Below are positions 17,279 to 27,300 of a stretch of 64,000 nucleotides of DNA, in pieces (positions within the stretch are counted from its first letter, which is position 1; the number at the start of each line of letters is the position of its first letter). The notes beneath the pieces were generated by a model, which made no database searches, had not been told where the DNA came from, and worked only from the letters and a program-made list of their open reading frames with translations. This DNA comes from Thiocapsa marina 5811 (GTDB lineage Bacteria; Pseudomonadota; Gammaproteobacteria; Chromatiales; Chromatiaceae). The DNA lies in the NCBI RefSeq assembly GCF_000223985.1, contig NZ_AFWV01000001.1:124001-188000 (forward strand), read 5' to 3'. Both the position numbers and the translations under genes were made by a program.

Positions 17279-18271
17279 TCAGCGGTCGAACTCTTTCAGG
17301 ATTGCCTGTGTTTGGTCGGCGGAGATCCTCGGGCCGAGACTGGTCACCAGCTTCGCCGACGCGGCCGACGCGAGATTGCCTGCCCGTGCGTAGTCCCAGC
17401 CTTGCCCGAGGCCGTAAAGGAAGGCGCCCGCAAACATGTCTCCCGCACCGACCGTATCAACGGCCTTGACCTTCACCGGTGCGATCTCGATCAGTGTCTC
17501 ACCGTCCCAGACCAATGCACCGTCCGGCCCGCGCGTGACGGCGAAGGTCCGACTGATGGTCTTGAGATAGTCCACCGCGACATCGAGGTCCTCGCTGCCG
17601 GCCATGCCCATCGCCTCGAACGCGTTGGCGAACAGCAGATCCACGCCGGAGCCGATCATGTCGAGCAACCCGGACTTGAAGAACTTCACCATATTCGGAT
17701 CCGACAGGGAGATCGCGGTCTTCACCCCGGCGGCATCCGCGATCCCCTTCGCGAGGATGGACGCCTCCCGAGCGGCCTCCGATGTCACCAGATAACCTTC
17801 CGTGTAGAACCACTCGGAGTCGCGCAGGGCGTCTTCGACAAGCTCGTTGGCGGACAGGGCGCCGCTCACCCCCAGGAAGGTGCACATGGTGCGATCGCTG
17901 TCCGGCGTCACCAGGACGACGCAACGACCCGTATGTCCCTGGTCCTTGCGGGTGTGGTTGTTCGTATCGACACCGCCGCGCACCAGATCGTCCATGTAGA
18001 AATGACCCAGCTCGTCGTCGGCCACCTTGCAGGAATAGAAGGCCTTGCCGCCGAGCTGGCTGAGCGCGATGACCGAGTTCGCGGCCGATCCTCCCGAACC
18101 GCGCCGGGGTCGGTGATGCTTGAGATGCGACATGATCGCCGCTTGCTGCACCTCGTCGACCAGGGTCATGACACCCTTGTCGATCCCGAGGATGCCGAGA
18201 TCCGTCGCATCCACCTCGTATTCCATATCCACCAGCGCGTTGCCGATGCCGTAGACCTGATATTTCGCCAT
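17279..18271 (-). CDS. PfkB-family carbohydrate kinase (adenosine kinase-like)
   Basis: A 330-residue ribokinase-fold enzyme. It begins YQVYGIGNALVDMEYEV, has the first PfkB signature around RRGSGGSAANSVIALSQLGG and the second as AVDTVGAGDMFAGAFLYGL, whose GAGD holds the anion hole and catalytic Asp. Close relatives in proteobacteria are annotated as adenosine kinases, phosphorylating adenosine to AMP. The substrate here is inferred from that resemblance. The start at 18271 has a good RBS (gaggga) on the minus strand; an upstream in-frame extension to 18355 lacks similarity. The ComEC gene begins upstream on the same strand with about 30 bases between. Confidence 0.9.
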   Translation of the reverse strand: MAKYQVYGIGNALVDMEYEVDATDLGILGIDKGVMTLVDEVQQAAIMSHLKHHRPRRGSGGSAANSVIALSQLGGKAFYSCKVADDELGHFYMDDLVRGGVDTNNHTRKDQGHTGRCVVLVTPDSDRTMCTFLGVSGALSANELVEDALRDSEWFYTEGYLVTSEAAREASILAKGIADAAGVKTAISLSDPNMVKFFKSGLLDMIGSGVDLLFANAFEAMGMAGSEDLDVAVDYLKTISRTFAVTRGPDGALVWDGETLIEIAPVKVKAVDTVGAGDMFAGAFLYGLGQGWDYARAGNLASAASAKLVTSLGPRISADQTQAILKEFDR

Positions 18272-18300
18272 AAGTCCCTCGTCTCCTCGCTCAAAAGCCG

Positions 18301-20628
18301 TCAGTTTATACCGAGCGCGCGATGGGTCCAGAATCGGCCGGCGCGCTCGCGCCATGTCGAGGGGCCATCGATGGTGCCGTCCGGCCGAAGTCGCAGCTCG
18401 ATCGCGCCGACAAGACCCGTGTCCAGTGCGGGGATTGCGCGCGCCGAGAACCGTTCACGCACCTCGGCGACCGGAAAGCCGAAATGGTTGGCATAGCCGG
18501 AGGCAAAAAGGACGAGCCCGGGCGCGACCGCATCCAGAAACTCGGGATGTGTCGAGGTCGCACTGCCGTGATGACCGGCGACAAGCACATCGCTCGCAAT
18601 CATCTCGCCCGATTCGCGTGCCAGGCGACGCTCGACACGCGCCTGGATATCGCCCGTCAGAAGGATCGAACGGCCACCGGTTTCGACACGCAGCACGCAG
18701 GAGGCGTCGTTGCCTCGGAACCCTGCATCGGACGGGTGGATAAACCGAAACGACACACCGGACCAGCTCCACCCCTCGCCCGCCCTGCACGGCTCGACGC
18801 CCGGCACACCCAGACGCGCCGGCTCTCCGCTGTCGATGCGATCGATCGGGATGCGTTCGGTCAAACCGGCGAGACCGCCGGCGTGGTCGCGATCGGCATG
18901 GCTGATGACCAGGCGCTCGATCCGACGCACACCTTGGGCCGCGAGAAAGGGCGCGACCACCGCACTGCCCGTATCGAAGCCGCTCGGAAACCCCGGCCCG
19001 GTATCGTAGACGAGCGTGCCCTCCCGAGTGCGCACCACGGCCGACAGACCGAGCCCGACGTCCAGCAAGGTGAACCAAGCCTCGCCCTCGCCCGGCTGCG
19101 GCACGCGCAGCACGAACATCGGAACAACGAGCAGCAGACCCGGCCAGCGCCCCGGCAACCCGCGCGGCGCAAGCATCAAGAGAGCCCCGGCAGCCGCGGC
19201 CGGCCAGACCCAGAGCGGACGCTCCGGCAGCACCATCGCAGCCCAAGGTAAGGCCGCGATCCAGGCGAGTCCGTCCAGACACCACCCGAGCAGATACGCC
19301 GTCCACTGCAGGGGCCACCAAGTGACCGTGCCGAATCCGGGGATCAAGCTGAGCAGGCTCGTCGTCAAGACCAACGGCAGAAGGATCAGACTGAAGAGCG
19401 GGACGGCCACCAGGTTCACCGGCGGCGCAATCAGTGAGGCCCGCCCGAACAGCAGAAACAGCAGCGGCAACAGGCCGATACCGACCGCCCATTGGGCCCG
19501 ACCCCAGCGCGTCCAGAGATCGCGACTCGGCAGACGTTGCCCGAGGCTGAACAAGAGCGCCGCGACCGCGCCGAATGACAGCCAGAACCCGGGCGACAGG
19601 ACCGCCCTTGGATCGACCAACAGCACCCCGACCAGCGCGAGCACGAGGGCGTGGTAAGGCCGCAGCGTCCGTTGCCAGAGGAGCGCCGCGAAGACCACCG
19701 CGATCATCACGAGCGCACGCTGAGTCGAGACCGCGAAGCCCGCCAATCCCGCATAGCCCAGCGCGGCGATCAGGGCGCCGACAGCCGCCGCACGCGGTGC
19801 GGCGAACGCGACGGCCAGACGCGCACTGCGCGACCAGAGCCAACGCACCAGAACGAACATCGCGCCGGCGATCAGGCCGACGTGCAGCCCCGAGATGGCG
19901 ACCAGATGATTGGTCCCGGTGCGCGTCAGCACCTCCCAGTCGTCCTGATCGAAGCCCGAGCGATCGCCGATCACCAGGGCCTGTACAAGCGGCAAGGCCG
20001 GCGCACCGTCCAGGACCCGGGCCAGATGCTCGGACAGGGCCTGCCGCCGACGGTCGAGCCAATAGCGACCGGCGCCGGCATCGAGCCGCTGCGGCGGCTC
20101 GCCCCCGCGCAGATTACCCGTCGCGCGCACCCCCTGCTCGAACAACCAGCGCTCGAAGTCGAAGGTGCCCGGATTGGCGAGACCATGCCGGGGCTTGAGC
20201 CTTACCGGCATGCGCCAGCGCTCGCCTGCACGCAAGGGCGATGCATCCTCGTACCAGGAGAGTCGGACGAGCCCGGTGAAGGGGATGAGCTCCCCCTCGT
20301 GCCAAGCCTGCTCCACCTCGAACAGAAATCGCCGCGCAAGACCCGAATCGGTCGGGATCGAGGCAATGCGCCCTTCCACGATCAAAGGCGCACGGGCCAG
20401 CGCATCCGGAAAGGGCGCGCAGAGCAGGAGGCAGGCATTCCAGTGCGCCCAGAACGCGCCGAGCAACAGCCAGAACGGCAATCGAAGCGGACGCCAGCAC
20501 CACGCGGCGACCCCCAAACCGACAATGACGAGTCCGACAGCGGCAAGCGGCGGCAGCCATGGCAGCAGGTAAGCGACGGCAACACCGGAGGCGAAGGCGA
20601 GACCCGGGCCGATCGTGCTTGCGGTCAC
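18301..20628 (-). CDS. comEC: ComEC/Rec2 DNA-uptake channel protein
   Basis: A 775-residue inner-membrane competence protein thought to form the channel for single-stranded DNA uptake. It has N-terminal hydrophobic helices, then the ComEC competence domain beginning with NHLVAISGLHVGLIAG and further membrane helices. The C-terminal metallo-beta-lactamase domain shows DVGLGLSAVVRT, VISHADRDHAGGL and VAGHHGSATSTHPEF, a HxxxDH-type metal site. The start is GTG at 20628. The complete domain set suggests natural competence could be functional, although no other com or pilus genes lie in this window. Confidence 0.95.
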   Translation of the reverse strand: MTASTIGPGLAFASGVAVAYLLPWLPPLAAVGLVIVGLGVAAWCWRPLRLPFWLLLGAFWAHWNACLLLCAPFPDALARAPLIVEGRIASIPTDSGLARRFLFEVEQAWHEGELIPFTGLVRLSWYEDASPLRAGERWRMPVRLKPRHGLANPGTFDFERWLFEQGVRATGNLRGGEPPQRLDAGAGRYWLDRRRQALSEHLARVLDGAPALPLVQALVIGDRSGFDQDDWEVLTRTGTNHLVAISGLHVGLIAGAMFVLVRWLWSRSARLAVAFAAPRAAAVGALIAALGYAGLAGFAVSTQRALVMIAVVFAALLWQRTLRPYHALVLALVGVLLVDPRAVLSPGFWLSFGAVAALLFSLGQRLPSRDLWTRWGRAQWAVGIGLLPLLFLLFGRASLIAPPVNLVAVPLFSLILLPLVLTTSLLSLIPGFGTVTWWPLQWTAYLLGWCLDGLAWIAALPWAAMVLPERPLWVWPAAAAGALLMLAPRGLPGRWPGLLLVVPMFVLRVPQPGEGEAWFTLLDVGLGLSAVVRTREGTLVYDTGPGFPSGFDTGSAVVAPFLAAQGVRRIERLVISHADRDHAGGLAGLTERIPIDRIDSGEPARLGVPGVEPCRAGEGWSWSGVSFRFIHPSDAGFRGNDASCVLRVETGGRSILLTGDIQARVERRLARESGEMIASDVLVAGHHGSATSTHPEFLDAVAPGLVLFASGYANHFGFPVAEVRERFSARAIPALDTGLVGAIELRLRPDGTIDGPSTWRERAGRFWTHRALGIN

Positions 20629-20768
20629 CGTCGGGGTGCCGCGAGCGGTTTACGGCAGCGACTCGACGGGCTGCGAGGATCGCGAGAACGCGGATCAAGG
20701 CATCGGTCCATGACTGCTATATACTCCCTGCTCTGTCCCTCTGACGTAAGATCCCCCGGACTTGCGGC

Positions 20769-21320
20769 GTGAAACGATGGCTTAAGCGAAATCTACCCGC
20801 CGCCGGAGCCATCCGGGCCAGCGGCCGTTTCGGGGTTTTCGGCAAGCTCCTGCATGACCCGAACCTCTGGCATCTGAACCGGCATTCGGTCTCGGGCGCG
20901 ACCGCGCTCGGGATATTCGTCAGTTTTCTGCCGCCCTTCGGCCAGTCCCTCATCGCAGCCGGGGCAGCCATCATCCTGCGCGTGAATCTACCGATTTCGG
21001 TCGCGCTGGTGTGGGTCACCAATCCGGTGACCATCCCGCCGCTGTTCTATTTCACCTATCGACTCGGCTGCTGGATGCTGGGGATTGAGCCCGGCGAGTT
21101 CGAGCTCGAGTACTGGCTGAACTGGCATCACTGGATCGCGGTCATCTGGCCGTTGGCGCTCGGCAACCTGGTGTGCGGAACCCTCTGCTCCGCACTGGGC
21201 TATCTGACGATTCAGCAGATTTGGCGCCGGCGGCTGATGCGCCGCATCCGCGAGCGGCGCGAACGCTATCGCGCCTCGGCGTCGCGCGACAACCGTCCGT
21301 CGTCCAATCGCCAGACCTGA
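20769..21320 (+). CDS. DUF2062 membrane protein
   Basis: A 183-residue protein of the DUF2062 family. Diagnostic segments are [33 protein letters not shown] and [16 protein letters not shown], followed by two more hydrophobic helices and a basic tail ([16 protein letters not shown]). The role is not established; members sit in the inner membrane and are often near comEC and lol genes in gammaproteobacteria, as here. The gene is divergent from comEC and its 3' end overlaps the convergent lolD gene by about 55 bases. Confidence 0.92.
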   Translation: MKRWLKRNLPAAGAIRASGRFGVFGKLLHDPNLWHLNRHSVSGATALGIFVSFLPPFGQSLIAAGAAIILRVNLPISVALVWVTNPVTIPPLFYFTYRLGCWMLGIEPGEFELEYWLNWHHWIAVIWPLALGNLVCGTLCSALGYLTIQQIWRRRLMRRIRERRERYRASASRDNRPSSNRQT

Positions 21321-21964
21321 TCCATGCGCCCGGCCAGCTCCTGGTCGTGCGTGACGATGACCAGACTCGTGCCGATCGCGGCGTTGAGCTCCAGCATCAG
21401 ATCGAAGACCCGAGCAGCGGTGACCCGATCGAGGTTGCCGGTGGGCTCGTCCGCCAAGAGACAGGCCGGATGGGTCACCAAGGCGCGCGCGACGGCGGCG
21501 CGTTGACGCTCGCCGCCCGACATCTCGCCGGGCTTGTGCCGGGCACGGCTCGCGAGACCGACGCGATCCAGCAAGGCCGCCGCACGATCGCGCGCATCGC
21601 TCGGCCGGCTGCCGCCGATCAGGAGCGGCATGGCGACGTTCTCGAGCGCGGTGAACTCGGCAAGCAGGTGATGGAATTGATAGACGAAACCGAGGTGGCG
21701 GTTGCGCAGCAGGCCGCGCTTGTTTTCCGAAAGCCTGCCGACCTCCTGACCGAGCCAGCGCAGGCTTCCGCTGCTCGGGCGCTCGAGTCCGCCGACACAG
21801 TGCAGCAGCGTGCTCTTGCCCGAGCCCGAGGCCCCGACGATCGCGATCCGCTCCCCGGCACCGACGCGAAAATCCACATCGCGCAGCACCTCGACCTCCA
21901 GCGGACCCTGGCGGAAGGTCTTCGACAACCCCTTAACCTCCAACACCGGCATGAGATCACTCAT
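21266..21964 (-). CDS. lolD: Lipoprotein-releasing ABC transporter ATPase LolD
   Basis: ATP-binding subunit of the LolCDE complex, which extracts outer-membrane lipoproteins from the inner membrane and passes them to LolA. It shows Walker A (GASGSGKST), Q-loop, the signature [15 protein letters not shown], Walker B ([12 protein letters not shown]) and the H-loop [26 protein letters not shown] is typical of LolD. The 232-residue length is normal. The start at 21964 overlaps the 3' end of the permease gene (shared ATGAGTGA), a sign of coupled translation. Confidence 0.96.
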   Translation of the reverse strand: MSDLMPVLEVKGLSKTFRQGPLEVEVLRDVDFRVGAGERIAIVGASGSGKSTLLHCVGGLERPSSGSLRWLGQEVGRLSENKRGLLRNRHLGFVYQFHHLLAEFTALENVAMPLLIGGSRPSDARDRAAALLDRVGLASRARHKPGEMSGGERQRAAVARALVTHPACLLADEPTGNLDRVTAARVFDLMLELNAAIGTSLVIVTHDQELAGRMDQVWRLDDGRLSRDAEAR

Positions 21965-23207
21965 AGCGAAGGGCCTCGGCCGGTTGGGTCGCGGCTGCAC
22001 GCCAGGCCGGATAGATGGTCGCAAGCACCGACATCAGGAAGGCTGCACCGCCGACGAACAGCACATCATTCAGATGCACGTCGGAAGGCAGCGCGCTGAT
22101 GTAATAGATGGTCGGATCCAGGAAGTGAACGCCGAAGAGCCCCTCGATCCCGGCGACGACGCTCTCGACATTGAGCGCCAGGATCACCCCGGCCACCATC
22201 CCGATCAGGGTTCCGACCAGACCGATGGCCGTCCCCTGCACCATGAAGATCCCCATGATGCGCGCGGGCGAGGCACCCAGGGTGCGCAGCACGGCGATAT
22301 CCGCCTGCTTGTCGGTGACGACCATGACCAGGGTCGAGACGATGTTGAAGGCGGCCACGGCCACGATCAGGAAGAGGATGATGCTCATCATCCGCTTCTC
22401 CATCGCCAACGCACTGAAGAAGTTGCTGTGGACCTGCGTCCAGTCCAAGACGCGGTAGACCCCGTCCAGCTCATAGGCGATGTCGCGCGAGAGCTGCGGG
22501 GCCAGCCACATGTCGGTCAACTTGAGCCGCACACCCGAGACCGCATCGCCCAGGCTCAGCAGCTTGGCCGCGTCGTCCATCTGCATGAAGGCGGCATTGC
22601 GGTCGTAATCCGCCATGCCGACCGAGAAGACACCGCTCACGGTGAAGCGTTTGAGCCGCGGCATGATCCCGACCGGCGTCGCGCTCACCTGGGGCGTGAC
22701 GACGGTGACCTTATCGCCGGGCACCACGCCGAGGAAGTTCGCCAGATCCTGTCCGAGGATGATCCTGAACTCGCCGTCGACCAGGTCGTCCACCGAGCCC
22801 GTGACCATATCCCGTCGCAGCTCCGCGACCTGGTCTTCCTCGGTCGGAACGATGCCGCGGATCAGCGCGCCGCTCACCTGCGAGCCGTTGACCAGCATCC
22901 CCTGAACCTCGACGAAGGGCGCCGCGCCGACGACGTCCGGATGGGCTCGCACCCGCTCGAGCACATCGCGCCAGTCCTCGATGCCTCCGCCGTAGGGATC
23001 GGCAAGTGTGGCGTGCGAGGCCATGCTCAGGATGCGAGCTTGGATCTCCTTGTGGAAACCGTTCATCACCGAGAGCACCACGATCAGCGCCACGATGCCG
23101 AGCGTGATGCCCACCATCGAAGTACCGGAGATGAAGGAGATGAAATGATTACGGCGCTTCGCTCGCGTGTAGCGCAGGCCGATGTAGATGGCGATGGGAT
23201 GGAACAT
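21957..23207 (-). CDS. lolC: Lipoprotein-releasing permease LolC/LolE
   Basis: A 416-residue MacB-fold permease. One helix follows [21 protein letters not shown] ([17 protein letters not shown]), then a large periplasmic domain, then three C-terminal helices of the FtsX type ([52 protein letters not shown]). [18 protein letters not shown] is a family hallmark. It forms the membrane part of the Lol exporter with LolD. Only one permease gene is here; the partner may be elsewhere, or this could be a single LolF-type permease. The start at MFHPIA fits family length; the upstream extension is REP sequence. Confidence 0.93.
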   Translation of the reverse strand: MFHPIAIYIGLRYTRAKRRNHFISFISGTSMVGITLGIVALIVVLSVMNGFHKEIQARILSMASHATLADPYGGGIEDWRDVLERVRAHPDVVGAAPFVEVQGMLVNGSQVSGALIRGIVPTEEDQVAELRRDMVTGSVDDLVDGEFRIILGQDLANFLGVVPGDKVTVVTPQVSATPVGIMPRLKRFTVSGVFSVGMADYDRNAAFMQMDDAAKLLSLGDAVSGVRLKLTDMWLAPQLSRDIAYELDGVYRVLDWTQVHSNFFSALAMEKRMMSIILFLIVAVAAFNIVSTLVMVVTDKQADIAVLRTLGASPARIMGIFMVQGTAIGLVGTLIGMVAGVILALNVESVVAGIEGLFGVHFLDPTIYYISALPSDVHLNDVLFVGGAAFLMSVLATIYPAWRAAATQPAEALRYE

Positions 23208-23261
23208 GGCGCGGGATTTAACCACAAAGGTCGCCGCAGCGCCCGAAAACCGTGAAGGCCC

Positions 23262-23355
23262 GTAGGGTGGACAAGCACAGCGCAGTCCACCCAACCCGCG
23301 CCGGCGCTGGTGGACTGCGCTACCGCTTGTCCACCCTACCGCGCTCGTCCACCCC
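23262..23355. repeat. REP doublet downstream of the RAYT gene
   Basis: GTAGGGTGGACAAGCACAGC...AGTCCACC faces GGTGGACTGCGCTACCGCTTG...CCCTAC, with an extra half copy to 23355. It lies between the RAYT gene and the lolC/E start. Confidence 0.9.
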
Positions 23356-23380
23356 TAAGGCTTCACCACAACGCCGAAAA

Positions 23381-23899
23381 TCACTCCAAATCCCAATCTC
23401 GCAGATCCCCGGGCTCGATGCCGCCCCATTCCGGCGGATACCAACCCTCGGCGACCGCACGACGGAAAGAACTATAGGGCCAATCCCCGGCCGCACGCGC
23501 GAGTCCATGTTTGACGGGGTTGTAATGGACATAGTCGATATGTCGACGCCAGTCCTCCTCGTTTCGAATCGCATGCTCCCAGAATCGCCGCTGCCACACC
23601 TCCTTTTCGCCCCGCCGATTCACGGGCGCATCGGCGCGGACAGAGACGTCGTGTTTGATATCCCTCCAGCGTCGGGAGAAATCGGCATCTCCCTCGGGGA
23701 GCTGCCAGACGGTGTGAAGATGGTCCGGCAGCACGACCATGGCTTGAATCTCGAACGGCCGACGCCGTTTGACATCCCGCATCGCCTCTCGCAAAAGCTC
23801 CACAGGCTCGGGTCGACCGAAAAGCGGCCGTCTGCCGTATGTCACGACGGTGAAAAAATAACAGCCGCCGGGGAGGTAACGCCGCCTGTAGTCGCTCAT
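23381..23899 (-). CDS. REP-associated tyrosine transposase (RAYT, Y1_Tnp family)
   Basis: A 172-residue HUH-type single-stranded DNA transposase. The HUH pair is in MVVLPDHLHTVWQLPEGD, and the catalytic tyrosine is in HIDYVHYNPVKHGLA. RYLPGGCYFFTVVTYGRRPLF and QRRFWEHAIRNEEDW are hallmarks of RAYTs. These enzymes cut and join at REP palindromes carrying a conserved GTRG tetranucleotide. Here REP doublets starting GTAGGG flank the gene on both sides (23262 and 23953), as is usual for RAYT-REP systems. The ORF is intact, so the enzyme may be active. It is monocistronic and starts at MSDYRRRYL. Confidence 0.95.
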   Translation of the reverse strand: MSDYRRRYLPGGCYFFTVVTYGRRPLFGRPEPVELLREAMRDVKRRRPFEIQAMVVLPDHLHTVWQLPEGDADFSRRWRDIKHDVSVRADAPVNRRGEKEVWQRRFWEHAIRNEEDWRRHIDYVHYNPVKHGLARAAGDWPYSSFRRAVAEGWYPPEWGGIEPGDLRDWDLE

Positions 23900-23952
23900 G
23901 CTGCGGATTACGTTCTGCTGTGCGAAGTCGAGGCATTGGCGGGTCTTCTGCC

Positions 23953-24131
23953 GTAGGGTGGACGAGCGGGAGCGAAGTCCACCGATCCCCGCACCGGCGT
24001 TGGTGGACTGCGCTGCGCTTGTCCACCCTACGGCGTTTGTCCACCCGGCGGCGTTTGTCCACCCGGCGGGGTTTGTCCACCCGGCGGCGCTTGTCCACCC
24101 GGCGGGGTTTGTCCACCCGGCGGGGTTTGTC
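23953..24131. repeat. REP doublet followed by an 18-bp tandem array
   Basis: A complete REP doublet (23953-24032) runs directly into about six head-to-tail copies of an 18-bp unit of the form GGCGGCGTTTGTCCACCC, with C/G and T/C variation, ending near 24131. The unit is the arm of a REP, so the array looks like amplification of one REP half. There are no spacers, so it is not a CRISPR array. Confidence 0.9.
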
Positions 24132-24174
24132 GATCATACACGATTCGCAATTAAGCTTCGCCGATGGTTCTCCC

Positions 24175-24332
24175 GTAGGGTGGACGAGCGGGAGCGAAGT
24201 CCACCGATCCCGGCTCCGGCGTTGGTGGACTGCGCTGCGCTTGTCCACCCTACGGCGCTTGTCCACCCTACGGCGCTTGTCCACCCGGCGGCGCTTGCCC
24301 ACCCGACGGGGTTTGTCCACCCGGCGGGTTTG
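24175..24332. repeat. REP doublet and partial array overlapping a gene end
   Basis: A REP doublet from 24175 is followed by further half units (CTTGTCCACCCTACGG, CTTGTCCACCCGGCGG). The last 60 or so bases are translated as the tail of the chemotaxis-type fusion protein. The TAG of that gene is the reverse complement of the CTAC at a REP end. Confidence 0.9.
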
Positions 24333-27300
24333 CGGGGCGCTCGGTGGTCGCAAGCGCGTAGGGGTTTCCGTGCGTGTCCAGCAGTGCGGTGGGATGGATC
24401 AGCACGGATAGACGGCGGCCGTCGGCATGCAGCCGCGCGCTCTCGAACGGCTCGACGCGCTCGCCGCGCTGCAGGCGCTCGATCGTCGTGCGATGGAGCT
24501 CCATCGCCTCCGGCGGTATCAGGCGTTCGATCGACATCGCCAGGGCGTCGCTCTTGCGGTATCCGTAGATGCGCTCGGCCGCCGGGTTCCAGGCACGGAT
24601 GGACCCGTCGAAGCCCTGCACCGTCATGGCATCGTCGGCATCCTTCACCAGGACCGCCAGACGCTGCTCCTGCCCCAACGCGTTGCGTAGACGCTCGGAC
24701 CTCTTCACCTCGTCCACGTCGACGAACGCGATCACCGCGCCCTCGATGCGGTTCTCCGCGGACTTGTAGGGGCGAATCCGCACCGAGTACCAGTGGCCGT
24801 CCTTGTCCTGTATCTCCAGCGTCTGGGGTGTCACCCGGTCGATGACCGCCTGAACCCGGGCCTCCAGATCGGGGATCTCGATATTCGGCTTGATGTTGCC
24901 GATGGGACGGCCGAGATCGGAGGCGATCAGGTTCAACAGCCGTTCGGCCTGGGGCGTGAACTGGCGGATGCGCAGGTCTTCCCCGAGAATCAGCACGGGT
25001 AGACGGACGCTGGCGAGGAGATTGCCGAGATCGCTGTTGGCCTCGGCCAGGTCGTTGTTGCGGTTCTCGAGCTCGCAGTTGACGGTGGCCAACTCCTCGT
25101 TTGTCGATTGAAGCTCTTCCTTGGCCGTCTCCAGCTCCTCGATGGTGCTTTGCAGCTCCTCGTTGGCGGACTGGATCTCTTCGTTGGCGGATTTGAGCTG
25201 CTCGTTGTTGCGCTCCTGCTCCGCGATGATGGATTGGAGATAGTCGCGCGTGGAGGTCAGCTCGCGCTCCAGCGCGACGATGCGCTCGTCCACCGGCATC
25301 GTGGGCTCGCTGGTCGCGTCCGGGGCGGGGACCGAGCCCGGCTCGGCGCTGGCTGTCTCGTCGAACAAGACCAACAGCCGATCGGGCGACCCGCCGTCGT
25401 CGATCGGCAGCACCCGCAGACCCACCCAGGCATCGGTGCCGTTGCGCCGATACCAGACACGACGCTTGTTGACGGCCGACCCGCTCGTACGCGCCTCTTG
25501 GATCGCGGTGCGCAGCTCGACCGCGAGCTCCCGGCGCGCGAGCTTGAGCAGATTCAGGGTTGCCGCCCCCGGGATCGGATCGAGATAGCGACCGGTCTCC
25601 CCGCGGAACAGCAGGATATCCAGATCGCCCGAAATCACCACGCCCGGCGGACCATAGTGTTTGAGGATCATCCGATCGGTTGCTTCGGTCAGGTCGATCG
25701 GCTCGTTCACACCCCGCGCCGGGGCGACGACCCGGGCATCGCCCGGCGCTTGAAACGCGCGCGGCATGAGCGCGGGGTCGAGCCGGGGCGCGTTTGATTT
25801 CTTCGTGTAGATCTTGCTCTTCTGATCGAGCAGCGCGAAAAGGTCGGCCCGTGCCCCGATGGACTCGGACGACCCCAACATCAAGAACCGATTCGGCTCC
25901 AAGGCATAGTGGAAGATCTGCAGCGCCTGTTTCTGCAGAGGTGGCCCGAAATAGATCATGAGGTTGCGGCAGGAGACCAGATCCAACCGGGAGAACGGCG
26001 GATCCTTCACCAGGTTCTGGACGGCGAAGATGCACAGATCGCGCACCCGCTTGGCAACCTCGAATCCGCCGGGGGCCTTGACGAAGAAACGCTTCAGCTG
26101 CTCGGGTGTCAGGTGCGCGACCAGCGGGTCGGCAAAGAGACCGGCGCGGGCCTTTTCGATCGCCTTCGGGTCGATATCGGTCCCGAAGATCTGGATGCGC
26201 GTCCCGGCCGCCCGCTCTCCCAGAGACTCGAGCATGGCGATGGCGATGGAGTAGGCTTCCTCGCCGGTGGCGCAGCCGGGCACCCAGACACGGACCGGGC
26301 GCTCCGCATCCGGTTCCGCGAAGAGAACCGGAAAGACCTTCTCGCGCAGGGCGTCGAACGCCTCGGGCTCGCGAAAGAACCCGGTGACGCTGATCAGCAG
26401 ATCGTCGAACAGCCTCGACACCTCCTCCGGCTCGGATTGGAGATAACGCACGTACTCCGCAAGCCGGTCGATCCGATGCACGGCCATGCGCCGTCTGATG
26501 CGCCGCAGGATCGTGTCGCGCTTATAGAAGCTGAAGTCGTTTCCGGTGCGCGTGCGCAGCATCATGAAGATCCTGCCGAGATCCTCTTCGTTGCCGCCCG
26601 GCAGCTGCGCGATCGTGCGCGCGGGTTGGCGCAGGTAGGGATGACGGGCGATGCGCGCGAGCTCGCTCGCCATCTCCGGCGGTGCCAACACCAGATCCAC
26701 ACAGCCGGCGGCGATCGCGCTGCCCGGCATCCCGAAGTGCTCCGCGCTGCGCTCGTCCTGGGCGAAGGTCATCCCGCCCGCCGCCTTGATCGCCTTCAGC
26801 CCCAGGGTGCCGTCCGAGCCGGTTCCGGAGAGGACCACGCCGATCGCCCGGGGCCCCAAGTCGTCCGCCAGGGTTTGCAGAAAGGTGTCGACCGGCAGGT
26901 GCAGCCCGCGCTCCTCCCGGCGCGCCAAGACGAGCAGGCGCCGATGGTGCAGCCCGAGTGAACAATCGGGCGGGATGACGTAGACATGGTCGGGCTCGAC
27001 CGACTCGCCGTCCACGGCCTCGCGCACCGGCATCCGGGTCGCCCGCCCCAGCAGATCGACCAGGAGGCTCGGATGCGCGGGATCCAGATGTTGGATGAGG
27101 GCGAAGGCCATGCCGGTGCGCGTCGGCAGATGGTGCAGCAGACTGCGGAAGGCATCGAGCCCGCCGGCCGAGGCGCCGATGCCGACGATCGGGTAGACGC
27201 CGCGCTCGGCCTCCGGGTCCCGGTCGGGAGGGTTGTCGTGCTCGCCGCGCTTGGGCTCCGCAGACGAATCGTGCTCGCCGGCGCCGTTCTCGGCGGTGCT

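Noticed and set aside
21810-23255. 481-residue plus-strand ORF
   Set aside because: It is an antisense shadow of lolC/E with typical His/Asp/Arg-rich composition.
24026-24131. Possible CRISPR array
   Set aside because: The 18-bp units are directly adjacent with no unique spacers, and each unit is a REP arm; no cas genes nearby.
23472-24353. Frames rich in VDKRRRVDKR or RLSTRRRLSTRR
   Set aside because: They are translations of REP doublets and arrays, repeated at every REP locus in the window.
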